DNA of 64,000 nucleotides from the NCBI GenBank assembly GCA_963763755.1, contig CAVXQE010000012.1:744001-808000 (forward strand), written 5' to 3'. Position numbers and translations under genes: made by a program. The notes under the pieces are model-generated. The model did not search any database. It worked only from the letters and a program-made list of their open reading frames with translations, and had not been told where the DNA came from. Shown piece by piece: positions 9,156 through 17,204 of this stretch. Position 1 is the stretch's first letter. Every line of letters begins with the position of its first letter. Origin of the DNA: Gaiellasilicea sp963763755. Its GTDB lineage: Bacteria > Actinomycetota > Thermoleophilia > Gaiellales > Gaiellaceae.

Positions 9156-9240
9156 GTCGGCCCGTCCCCGCTTCCGAGTTTCACTCGCCACAGCGGGGGT
9201 AACGCTCGCCCGTACTCAGTCCGACGAACGGGGGGATCCC

Positions 9241-11554
9241 ATGTCGAGGTTCAGGCCACGGCTTTGGCTCGCACTGTCGATCCTGGCGCTTGGCACAGCG
9301 ATCGCGGGCGGTGTTGTCGCCGCGACGCAGCCGAGTGACGAGCAGGCACTCCAGCCCACACGAAAACCTGCCGATCGCAGCGTCGACTCCCGCGTGAATC
9401 ACGCTGCTCGCGCAGATGACGCTCGAGGAGAAGCTGCAGCAGATCCAGCTGCTGCCGGACTTCCTGGTCACCGACGAAGGCGTCCGCAACGGCCTCGGAT
9501 CGGTCCTGAGCGTCACCGACCCTCAGAGGATCAGCGACCTCCAGCACATGGCCGTCGAGCAATCGCGGCTGAAGATTCCGATCCTCTTCGCCTTCGACAC
9601 CATTCACGGATTCCGGACGATCTTCCCGATCCCGCTGGCCGCCGGTGCGAGCTTCGATCCGCAGGTGGCCGCCGCCGACCACACCTACGGCGCGCGCGAG
9701 TCGGCCGTCGTCGGGCTCAAGCAGACGTACGCCCCGATGGTCGACGTGTCTCACGAACCGCGCTGGGGCCGGATCTCCGAGGCAGCGGGAGAGGATCCCT
9801 ACCTGAACGCGGTGCTCGCGGCCGCGCGCGTCAAGGCGATCCAGGGCTCCGACTACAGCGCGCCGGACAAGCTCGTCGCCAGCCCCAAGCACTTCGCGGC
9901 CTACGGCCAGCCCGAGAGCGGCCGTGACTACAACACGACCGACATGTCCGAGCAGCGGCTCCGGAACCTCTATCTGCCGCCGTTCAAGGCCGCTGTCGAC
10001 GCGGGCGCGGACACCGTCATGTGCTCGTTCAACGCGATCAACGGCGTGCCGGGTTGCGGCAACGACTACACGATGAACGAGATTCTCAAGGGCGAGTGGG
10101 ACTTCGACGGCTTCGTCGAGAGCGACTGGACCGCCGTCGCCGAGATGCGCGCCTGCCCGCCGAAGACACCCGATGCCGGGGAGTGCGGACACGGCGTCGC
10201 CGCAGACGGACCCGGCGCCGCGGCGCTCGCCCTCAACTCCGGCGTGGACTCCGAGATGACCAGCACGCTGATCCGAGACTTCGGGGCGCAGCTGCTCCAG
10301 GAGCACCGGATCTCGATGAAGCGGATCGACGACGCCGTTCGCAGGATCCTGCGGGTCAAGTTCCGTGCCGGACTCTTCGAGCACCCGTACGCACCGTTCA
10401 CGCCTGCACAGGCCGAGGCGCAGATGCTGAAGCCCGACGCGGTGGCGGCCGCCCGCAAGGCAGCGGGCCGCACGATGGTGCTGCTTCAGAACAAGGGCGG
10501 GATCCTGCCGCTCAATCCCGCCAAGAAGACGGCTGTGATCGGACCGCTCGCCAAGAACCAGCACGACATGCTCGGTCCGTGGTGGGGCGTGGGCCGCGAC
10601 AGCGACGCGGTCACCGTCTTCGACGGGATCAACGCGCAGAGCCCCGGCGCGACCTACGCGGAGGGCTGCAAGCTCTCGAACACCGAGCCGCCGCACACGG
10701 ATGCCGAGGGTTGCGGCACCGACGGCGGCTTCGCCGCCGCTGTTGCCGCCGCCACCGCGGCGGACCAGGTGGTGCTCGCCCTCGGCGAGACCCGCGAGAT
10801 GAGCGGTGAAGCCGCGGCCCGCAGCACGCTCGACCTGCCGGGCAAGCAGGAGGAGCTGATCCGGGCGATCAAGGCGACCGGCAAGCCGTTCGTCGTCGTT
10901 CTCTTCAACGGTCGCCCGCTCGCCCTGGAGGACGTGCTCGGAGACACGCCCGCGCTTCTGGAGGCGTGGTTCCCGGGCGTGCAGGCGGGCCCCGCGGTCG
11001 CCGATGTGGTGTTCGGGAAGGTGAATCCCGGCGGGAAGCTGCCCGTGTCGTTCCCACGGACGCTCGGCCAGGTGCCGATCTACTACAACCACGAGCCGAC
11101 CGGGAGGCCGTGCAACGCCGACTCGAAGTACAACTCGCGGCACCGCGACATCCCGAGCTGCGCACCGCTCTTCGAGTTCGGCTACGGGCTCAGCTACACG
11201 ACGTTCAAGGTCTCGGATCTGCAGTTGAGCTCGTCGTCCGTCTCACACAAGGGGAGTCTCAGCGCCTCGGTGAGCGTGACGAACACGGGCGGCCGCACGG
11301 GCGACGACGTCGTCCAGCTCTACATCCACGACCCGGTGGCAAGCATCTCCCAGCCCGTCCGCCGGCTGCGCGGGTTCGAGCGTGTGACGCTGAACCCGGG
11401 CGAGACGCGAAGGGTCACCTTCACGCTCGACGAGAACGACTACGGCTTCTACGACGACCGCGGTAAGTTCGTCGTCGAGCCGGGCCAGATCGATGTCTAC
11501 GCCGGCGACAGCTCGAGCGCAGACCTCGTGCAGTCCTTCACGGTGCAGGGATAG
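9241..11554 (+). CDS. Secreted glycoside hydrolase family 3 beta-glucosidase (one frameshift)
   Basis: About 770 residues when restored. The N-terminal signal peptide (MSRFRPRLWLALSILALG) is read from 9241. The mature enzyme begins with DSRVN and continues as LLAQMTLEEKLQQ only after an extra base at 9400-9403. The GH3 core contains FAFDTIHGFRT, KHFAAYGQPESGRDYN and the nucleophile motif VESDW near 10120. A second alpha/beta domain and a C-terminal fibronectin-III-like domain (ending near YAGD) follow. It hydrolyses beta-linked glucosides; the closest subgroup is the BglX-like broad-specificity enzymes. Neighbours are other exported hydrolases. Confidence 0.85.
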
Positions 11555-11573
11555 CGACAGAAGGAGGAGGGGA

Positions 11574-13319
11574 ATGGACACACCTGACTCGCCCACCGAC
11601 ACCCGACTCGACCGGAGGAGGCTCCTGCAGCTCGGTGCGGCCGCGGCGGCCGCACCGACCGTCGCAGGCGTCCTCGCCGAGCGCGCGCGGGCGACGAGCG
11701 CGTCGCACCAGCAGCTCGAGGAGATGACGATCGCGCAGATGCAGGCGGAGCTCACGTCCGGGAGACTGACTTCGCGCAAGCTCACCAAGCAGTACCTCGA
11801 CCGGATCCAGGACATCGATCGGAGAGGGCCGAAGCTGAACTCGGTCCTCGAGCTCAACCCCGAGGCCGAGGAGATCGCACGAGGACCTCGACCAGGAGCG
11901 CCGAGACGGTCACGATCCGCGGTCCGCTGCACGGGATCCCGGTCCTGATCAAGGACAACATCGACACCGGGGACCGAATGCAGACCACCGCCGGCTCGCT
12001 TGCGCTCGTGGGCCGCCCGCCCGCGCAGGACTCGACCGTCGCGAAACGGCTTCGAGACGCGGGTGTCGTGATCCTCGGCAAGGCGAATCTGAGCGAGTGG
12101 GCGAACTTCCGCGGCAACCAGTCCTCCAGCGGCTGGAGCGGCGTCGGCGGCCAGACGAGGAATCCCTACGTCCTCGACCGCAACCCCTGCGGCTCCAGCT
12201 CCGGCTCGGGAGCTGCGGTGTCGGCAAATCTCTCCGCAGCCGCGCTGGGGACCGAGACTGACGGCTCGATCGTCTGCCCCTCCAGTCTGTGCGGCGTCGT
12301 CGGCATCAAGCCGACCGTGGGGCTCACGAGCAGAGCCGGCGTCATTCCGATCTCGCACAGCCAGGACACGGTCGGCCCGCACGGCCGGACGGTCGCGGAC
12401 GCGGCCGCGGTGCTCGGAGCACTCACCGGCGTCGACCCGCGCGACCCTGCGACTGCGGCGAGCGCGGGGAAGTTCAAGACCGACTACACGCGCTACCTCG
12501 ACCGGCGGGGACTCGAAGGAGCCCGGATCGGAATCATGCGAGCCGGGGTGACGGGCTACAGCCCCGAGACCGACGGCGTGTACGACGAGGCGATCGCAGC
12601 GCTGACCGAGGGCGGCGCAACCCTCGTCGATCCGGTGGACTTCCCAACGGACGTGATGGACGAGATCAATGCCGGAGAGGCCGAGTTCACGGTGCTGTTG
12701 TACGAGTTCAAGCGCGACCTGAACGCGTACCTCGCGACGCGGACCGGCATTCCCGTGCGCACGCTCGCGGAGACGATCGCCTTCAACGAGGCGCACGCCG
12801 ACGAGGAGCTGAAGTGGTTCGGACAGGACCTCTTCGAGCTCGCCGAGGCCGACCTGTTCGACGAGGCGACGTACCTCGCTGCACGCGCACGCGCACGGCA
12901 GCTCGGCGGGGCTCTCGGCATCGACGCAGCGCTCGCCGAGCACGACCTGGACGCACTCGTCGCTCCGACCGGCTCCCCGGCGTGGCCGATCGACCTCGTC
13001 AACGGCGACCACTTCCTCGGCGCGAGCTCGGGTCCGGCCGCGATCGCGGGCTACCCGATCATCAACGTGCCGGCCGGTGACTCGTTCGGCCTTCCGGTCG
13101 GACTCTCGATCATCGGCACCGCCTGGAGCGAGCCGACGCTGATCAAGCTCGCCTCCGGGTTCGAGGCGGTGGCGAGGGCGCGGAAGAAGCCCACGTTCGA
13201 GCCGACGCTTCCCTTCGACGCGAAGGGTCACCCTCGGAAGCCGCACCCGCACATCGATGCTGTCCGTGAAGTCGGACGAGGGTCCGGCCGCGGCCCACAA
13301 GAAGTTCGGGCACCTCTAG
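11574..13319 (+). CDS. Tat-exported amidase (amidase signature family; three frameshifts)
   Basis: Amidase-signature enzyme. The N-terminus has a twin-arginine signal (LDRRRLLQLGAAAA), so export is probably by the Tat system; tatA lies 3 kb downstream. The Ser-Ser-Lys triad is seen as VLIKDNID (Lys), CGSSSGSG (Ser) and TDGSI (nucleophile Ser). The frame changes near 11880 and at 11902, restoring EDLDQE then ETVTIRGPLHGIP. It changes again near 13254, restoring LSVKSDEGPAAAHKKFGHL and the stop at 13317. ATG 11574 follows AAGGAGGAGGGG. Substrate amides unknown. Confidence 0.82.
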
Positions 13320-13327
13320 GCAAGTCC

Positions 13328-13364
13328 GAGGCGCGGCGCCCGCCTCGCTCGGGCGCCGCGCCTC
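13328..13364 (+). terminator. Strong hairpin terminator after the amidase
   Basis: A perfect 15-bp stem (gaggcgcggcgcccg and its complement) with a 7-base loop starts nine bases after the restored amidase stop. This independently supports the frameshift-corrected end at 13319 over the longer uncorrected frame, which would run on to 13534 through the next gene's start. Confidence 0.75.
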
Positions 13365-13424
13365 GTAAGAACTCGCGCCTCAGCGACACCAATCCTCCGA
13401 CACCTCGACAACAAGGAGGAATGG

Positions 13425-13736
13425 ATGCCCTGGGGCAGTTGGATCAACGACCTGCCGACCGCGTTCTTCATGGTCGTGCACATCGCGGCCTTCACGCTCG
13501 GCGCCGGCTTCGCATGGCTGGCGTTCAAGCGTGAGCTCTCAGTGCTCGGAATCGCGTTCTCGCTCTTCGCCGCGGCCGAGCTGACCTACATGACCTACCA
13601 CCTCGACTGGACCGTGTTCCTGTTCGCGCACACGATCGCCGAGGTCTTCGACCTGGTCGCATTCGTGCTCGTCTTCGCAGCCGCGGTCTGGCAGGTCGCA
13701 GACGCCCGCCGACCCGTCCTCGAGTCGAGCCACTGA
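13425..13736 (+). CDS. Small integral membrane protein, first gene of the sigma/cupredoxin operon
   Basis: A 103-residue protein with three predicted membrane helices (about residues 12-32, 38-58 and 62-88) and a short polar tail. Histidines occur within or next to the helices (VVHIAAF, YHLDW, AHTIAEV), which could bind metal or haem, but no known family motif is recognised. A strong AAGGAGGA site lies just upstream of the ATG. Its TGA overlaps the ATG of the cupredoxin gene by one base, so translation is probably coupled. Function unknown. Confidence 0.7.
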   Translation: MPWGSWINDLPTAFFMVVHIAAFTLGAGFAWLAFKRELSVLGIAFSLFAAAELTYMTYHLDWTVFLFAHTIAEVFDLVAFVLVFAAAVWQVADARRPVLESSH

Positions 13737-14074
13737 TGCACCGTGTCCTTCCCGTCACCCTGCTCGCCGCGGCCCTGTTGGGGGTCGCGGCGGGCTGCGG
13801 CGGCTCGGACGATGCCACTCCGGTCGCGACGACCGAGGTGACGATGGCCAAGAGCTACCGCTTCGACCCCAAGAAGATCGAGGTCGACGCCGGCTCGAGC
13901 GTCACCTGGACGAACGACGACAACTTCACCCACACCGTGCAGGTCGACGGGCAGGACGACCACAAGGTGGAGCGCGGCAAGAGCGTCTCGATCACGTTCG
14001 ACAAGCCCGGCACGTATCACTACATCTGCACGCTGCACAGCCAGGACATGGACGGCGAGGTGATCGTCAAGTGA
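13736..14074 (+). CDS. Cupredoxin-domain (blue copper) lipoprotein
   Basis: A 112-residue lipoprotein: the lipobox VAAGC at about residues 17-21 should be lipidated and anchored to the outer face of the membrane. The rest is a plastocyanin/azurin-like beta fold. Type-1 copper ligands are all present: His in NFTHTVQV and Cys, His and Met in YICTLHSQDM. It likely carries single electrons or binds copper outside the cell. It overlaps the preceding and following genes by one and four bases, in a seven-gene operon ending with an ECF sigma and its anti-sigma. Confidence 0.87.
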   Translation: MHRVLPVTLLAAALLGVAAGCGGSDDATPVATTEVTMAKSYRFDPKKIEVDAGSSVTWTNDDNFTHTVQVDGQDDHKVERGKSVSITFDKPGTYHYICTLHSQDMDGEVIVK

Positions 14075-14484
14075 TCACGCGCTCCGCGATCGAACGGGAC
14101 GTCGTCATCACCGCCTGTGCGATCAGCGCCGGCATCCACGCCGCACTGACGCCGGACCACCTGACGGAAGGCGCCGGGGCCGGCGCAGGCTTCGCCATCG
14201 CGACGGTGCTTCTGGCCGCAGTCGCCGCCGAGTTGACGCGCACCGTCAGCGCGGCGGCGCTCGCCGGGGCGACCGCTCTCTTCGCGGGGTTGCTCGTCAG
14301 CTACGGGTTCGCGGTGACGACCGGACTGCCGCTCCTCCACCCCCACCCTGAAGCTGTCGACGGGCTCGCCTTGTTCACCAAGGCCGTCGAGGTGCTGGGC
14401 CTGCTGGCCGCAGCCAGTCTGCTCTCGCGCCGGCGTCCAGCGCTTTTTCTCAACTCCCCCCGACCGAAAGGAACCCTCGCGTGA
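14071..14484 (+). CDS. Integral membrane protein of unknown function
   Basis: A 137-residue protein with about four membrane helices (around residues 10-30, 38-58, 60-82 and 100-120). A conserved-looking SAGIHAALTPDHL segment near the N-terminus and LPLLHPHPE between helices 3 and 4 contain several histidines. I do not recognise a family. It starts at GTG 14071, overlapping the cupredoxin stop by four bases (GTGA), and ends overlapping the next GTG by four. The position next to a copper lipoprotein suggests a shared metal or redox role, which is inference. Confidence 0.68.
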   Translation: MITRSAIERDVVITACAISAGIHAALTPDHLTEGAGAGAGFAIATVLLAAVAAELTRTVSAAALAGATALFAGLLVSYGFAVTTGLPLLHPHPEAVDGLALFTKAVEVLGLLAAASLLSRRRPALFLNSPRPKGTLA

Positions 14485-15179
14485 AACCGCAGGCCACCCG
14501 ACCGATCCCACTCGGACTCACCGCTCTGATCGCGTTCTTCAGCGCCCTCGCCGCCCTGGCCGTCTCGAACGGCCACGCGGCCCACGCCCACGGCCACGAG
14601 AGCCACGCCGCAGTGCACGCGGGCGCGGCGACGATGACAACGAAGGAGTTCGCGCTTCACAACGGGATGCGCGTGCTCTGGGAAGACCACGTGACGTGGA
14701 CGCGCCTGGCCGTGATCAGCCTCGTGGCCGGCACCCCGGACACCGAGGCGACCGTCGCACGGCTGCTGAAGAATCAGACGGACATCGGCAACGCGATCAA
14801 GCCCTACTACGGCGCGGCTGCCGGCAACGCGCTGACCAAGCTGCTGCGACAGCACATCCTGATCGCCGCCGACCTGATCGCAGCCGCGAAGACCGGCGAC
14901 CAGGCCAAGGTCGCCGCGGAGCAGGCCCGCTGGCAGGCGAACGCCGACGACATCGCAACGTTCCTGAGCAAGGCCAACCCACGGCAGTGGAAGCGAAGCG
15001 ACGTGCGGGCGATGCTGAACGAGCACCTGCGGCTGACGACCGACGAAGTCGTCGACCGCCTCCAGGGCAAGTGGGCAGCCGACGTTGCCGCGTACGACCG
15101 GATTCACCATCACGCACTGGGAATGGCCGACACACTCTCGGCCGGCCTGGTCGCGCAATTCCCGGCACGGTTCCGGTAG
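14481..15179 (+). CDS. Exported helical protein with His-rich N-terminus
   Basis: A 232-residue protein with a signal or anchor segment (about residues 10-30) followed by a histidine-rich stretch (HAAHAHGHESHAAVHAG) able to bind transition metals. The remainder is an all-helical domain of about 180 residues with the pattern LWEDHVTWTRLAVIS, DLIAAAKTGD, NADDIATFLSKANP, MADTLSAGLVAQFPARF. Similar helical proteins occur in bacilli and actinobacteria without a known function. The start is GTG overlapping the upstream stop (GTGA). It is the last exported component before the regulatory genes of the operon. Confidence 0.7.
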   Translation: MKPQATRPIPLGLTALIAFFSALAALAVSNGHAAHAHGHESHAAVHAGAATMTTKEFALHNGMRVLWEDHVTWTRLAVISLVAGTPDTEATVARLLKNQTDIGNAIKPYYGAAAGNALTKLLRQHILIAADLIAAAKTGDQAKVAAEQARWQANADDIATFLSKANPRQWKRSDVRAMLNEHLRLTTDEVVDRLQGKWAADVAAYDRIHHHALGMADTLSAGLVAQFPARFR

Positions 15180-15186
15180 CTCGACG

Positions 15187-15402
15187 ATGCGCGTGGAGGT
15201 CACAGGCGGAAAGACAGCCGAGACGGTCGTCGAGTGGCGCCGCCTGCAACTCACGGAGGCCGGATTCGGGCGGGCTCTCGCCGACCGGCTCTCCCGCGAC
15301 CCGCGCTATGACCTCCACGCGTTGATCGAGCTCGCCGAGCGAGGCTGCCCGCCCGCGCTCGCCGTCCAGATTCTGGCTCCATTCGACGAAAGCGCGGCAT
15401 GA
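15187..15402 (+). CDS. Small hypothetical protein of the sigma operon
   Basis: A 71-residue protein with a short N-terminal beta segment (MRVEVTGGKTAETVVEW) and two or three helices. It has no membrane segment or recognised motif. The ATG at 15187 lies seven bases after the preceding stop. A longer in-frame start at 15085 would run deep into that gene and is less likely. Its stop overlaps the sigma-factor start by four bases. Its position between exported proteins and the sigma gene suggests a cytoplasmic partner of the regulatory pair, but this is not shown. Confidence 0.6.
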   Translation: MRVEVTGGKTAETVVEWRRLQLTEAGFGRALADRLSRDPRYDLHALIELAERGCPPALAVQILAPFDESAA

Positions 15403-16085
15403 TGCTTGCCGCAGCACCTATCGTCGAGGAGATGGAGCCAATCGCCCTAGCCGAGGAAGTACGGCCTGACGAGGAGTCTCGCCGCTGGCTCGAGGAGCTC
15501 CGTGCGGAGGGAGCGACCAAGGACGCTGCTGTCGCCCGGCTGCACGCCGTCCTGCTGCGCGCAGCTCGCTTCGAGGTCGCGCGCCGCCGCCCGACGCTGC
15601 CGCACCTGCGCGGCGACGAGCTCGACGACATCGCGCTCGAGGCCGCCGACGATGCGCTGATGAGCGTGCTCCGGCGCCTGGACGACTTCCGCGGCGCCAG
15701 CAGGTTCACCACCTGGGTCTACAAGTTCGCACTGCTCGAGGCCGCCGTGAAGCTCCGGAAACGCGCGTGGCAAGGCCGCGAGGTGCCGCTCGAGCCGGAG
15801 GCGTGGTCGCTCTTGTCGAGCGCCGGGCTCACACCCGAGCTGGAAGCGGAGCAAAGCGAGCTCCTCGCGACCCTGCAACGTGCAATCGCCGACGTCTTGA
15901 CGCCGCACCAGCGTCGCGTCCTCGTCGCGCTGGCCCTGAACGGCGTGCCGATCGACGTCCTCGCCGACCGTCTCGGCACCAATCGCGGCGCGCTCTACAA
16001 GACGCTCCACGATGCACGTCGAAAGCTCCGCCGCCACCTGGACGAGTGCGGCCTATCCGTTCAATCGTTGGAGGAGACGAAGTGA
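15399..16085 (+). CDS. ECF-type RNA polymerase sigma factor
   Basis: A 228-residue extracytoplasmic-function sigma factor. Region 2 is visible around residues 75-120 (DDIALEAADDALMSVLRRLDDF and RFTTWVYKFAL, given as two segments). Region 4 is near residues 160-215 (LTPHQRRVLVALALNGVPI, then the helix-turn-helix LADRLGTNRGALYKTLHDAR). The N-terminus is about 50 residues longer than in a minimal ECF. It overlaps the anti-sigma gene by four bases, the usual arrangement for a regulated pair. It probably drives its own operon, but no promoter match could be verified. Confidence 0.87.
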   Translation: MMLAAAPIVEEMEPIALAEEVRPDEESRRWLEELRAEGATKDAAVARLHAVLLRAARFEVARRRPTLPHLRGDELDDIALEAADDALMSVLRRLDDFRGASRFTTWVYKFALLEAAVKLRKRAWQGREVPLEPEAWSLLSSAGLTPELEAEQSELLATLQRAIADVLTPHQRRVLVALALNGVPIDVLADRLGTNRGALYKTLHDARRKLRRHLDECGLSVQSLEETK

Positions 16086-16315
16086 CCGAGCGCCCGGATC
16101 TGAAAGAGACACTGGGCCGGCTGCTCGGCCCGGATGAGCCCGAAGTCGGGTGCGATGCCTGCTTCGACCAGCTCGACCGTTACGTCGAGCTCGAGCTCGC
16201 AGGCGCCGATGTCGACGCGACACTCCCCGGCCTGCGCGCCCACCTGCAGGGCTGCCCGGCCTGCCGCGAGGAGCACGAGAGCCTCCAAGCCCTCGTCAGC
16301 GGCGAGCCTTCCTAG
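16082..16315 (+). CDS. Zinc-finger anti-sigma factor
   Basis: A 77-residue cytoplasmic protein with GCDACFDQLDRYVELEL near residue 22 and a second cluster HLQGCPACREEHE near residue 58. The H-x3-C-x2-C arrangement is the zinc-binding motif of ZAS-type anti-sigma factors, which hold ECF sigma factors inactive until a signal such as redox change or zinc loss releases them. There is no membrane helix, so it should be a soluble sensor. The start is GTG overlapping the sigma stop (GTGA). Its stop codon lies inside the large terminator stem. Confidence 0.83.
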   Translation: MTERPDLKETLGRLLGPDEPEVGCDACFDQLDRYVELELAGADVDATLPGLRAHLQGCPACREEHESLQALVSGEPS

Positions 16316-16400
16316 GAGGGTCTGGCGAAATATCGGCTGAGTCGCCGGGCCGCGCTGCTCAGCGCCCGACGACGAGCGACACTCCGCCAGACCCTCCTAG
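16312..16400. terminator. Large bidirectional terminator overlapping both converging stop codons
   Basis: A perfect 16-bp inverted repeat (ctaggagggtctggcg at 16312-16327 and its complement at 16385-16400) separated by 57 bases. An inner hairpin (gctgag 16336-16341 with ctcagc 16358-16363) folds the loop. The TAG stop of the anti-sigma gene and the TAG stop of tatA on the other strand are both within the arms. It should end transcription from both sides. Confidence 0.75.
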
Positions 16401-16609
16401 CGCTCGGCGCTCGACTCGTCGTCCGGCGCTTCGATCGGCTTCGTGTCCAGCGAGCGCTTGACGTCCTCGCGCGGATCCACGTCGGCGACCGTTTGCTTGA
16501 CCTCGCGCACGCCCCGCCCCAGTTGGCGCGCGAGCTCCGGAATCCGCTTCGAGCCGAACAGGAGCAGAAGGACGATTCCCAGCGCGATCAGCTCCCATTG
16601 ACCAGGCAC
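16397..16609 (-). CDS. tatA: Sec-independent protein translocase subunit TatA/TatE
   Basis: A 70-residue protein: a short N-terminal membrane helix (WELIALGIVLLLLFG), the FGSKRIPELARQLG amphipathic helix typical of TatA, and an acidic polar tail. TatA forms the pore of the twin-arginine pathway that exports folded proteins, for which the amidase at 11.6 kb is a candidate client. I chose the GTG at 16609 (VPGQWELI) because TatA proteins begin just before this helix; the longer frame to 16690 adds an unlikely extension. TatB and TatC are not in the window. Confidence 0.88.
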   Translation of the reverse strand: MPGQWELIALGIVLLLLFGSKRIPELARQLGRGVREVKQTVADVDPREDVKRSLDTKPIEAPDDESSAER

Positions 16610-16710
16610 CCGTCCAGCATAGACAGCGGCGGAAGATCCGCCGTAAGGATGACCCCGAATCGGCGCAAAGGCCGACGACGCGGTCGTCACAGCCGCGTAC
16701 GGTGCTCTCC

Positions 16711-16845
16711 ATGAAGCGCACGCTCCTCATCGCACTCCTCGCACTCGGGTTGATCCTCCTCGCAGTCGGCGCCTGGACTCTCCAGGGCATTCGCTGGACG
16801 CTTCGCGGCGGACGCAATCGACGCGAGCGCCTCGCCACGGCATAG
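16711..16845 (+). CDS. Small single-pass membrane protein (44 residues)
   Basis: A short ORF of 44 residues: MKRTLLIALLALG begins a hydrophobic segment reaching to about residue 22, followed by a basic cytoplasmic tail (RWTLRGGRNRRER). It ends seven bases before the next gene. Composition and the positive-inside tail look like a real small membrane protein, though no ribosome site stands out. Function unknown. Confidence 0.5.
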   Translation: MKRTLLIALLALGLILLAVGAWTLQGIRWTLRGGRNRRERLATA

Positions 16846-16852
16846 TTCGAAC

Positions 16853-17200
16853 ATGGACGTGAAGCTGGCGGAGGAATCGCTCTCGGGCTCATGGCTGTCG
16901 ACGCGGCTCGGCGTCGGTACGCACAGGCTCGACGCGATGCGCCGCTCGGGCGAGCTGCTGGGCGTCCGCCGGCCGGGTGGACAGGATTACCTGTACCCCG
17001 CCTGGCAGTTCGCGCCGGACGGGAAGCCGCTCCCCGTGATCACGCGTCTCGTCCACGCAGGTCGCGATGCCGGCATGAGCGACGACCGGCTCTACGAGGT
17101 GCTCGTTGCGCGGACGGGGATCTCGGGCGACGCGCGACTCGCCGATGCGCTCCGCGACGGCAAGGACGAGTACGTGCTCTCCATCGTTCGCAGCGGGTAG
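16853..17200 (+). CDS. Putative DNA-binding protein (MerR-like helix-turn-helix)
   Basis: A 115-residue cytoplasmic protein. The N-terminal half reads WLSTRLGVGTHRLDAMRRSG followed by GQDYLYPAWQF, which looks like a winged helix-turn-helix of the excisionase/MerR kind where a helix is followed by a short wing. The C-terminal half is helical (ITRLVHAGRDAGMSDDRLYE). The layout recalls antitoxin-type proteins with an MbcA/ParS-like C-terminus, but no toxin partner is next to it. Stops four bases before the ABC-F start. Role unknown. Confidence 0.55.
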   Translation: MDVKLAEESLSGSWLSTRLGVGTHRLDAMRRSGELLGVRRPGGQDYLYPAWQFAPDGKPLPVITRLVHAGRDAGMSDDRLYEVLVARTGISGDARLADALRDGKDEYVLSIVRSG

Positions 17201-17204
17201 CGCC

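Noticed and set aside
13320..13534. The amidase frame running on to 13534
   Set aside because: A strong terminator starts at 13328 and the next gene has its own ribosome site; the corrected frame stops at 13319.
16853..17200. Toxin-antitoxin module around the putative DNA-binding protein
   Set aside because: No toxin-sized partner is adjacent; the next gene is a full ABC-F ATPase.
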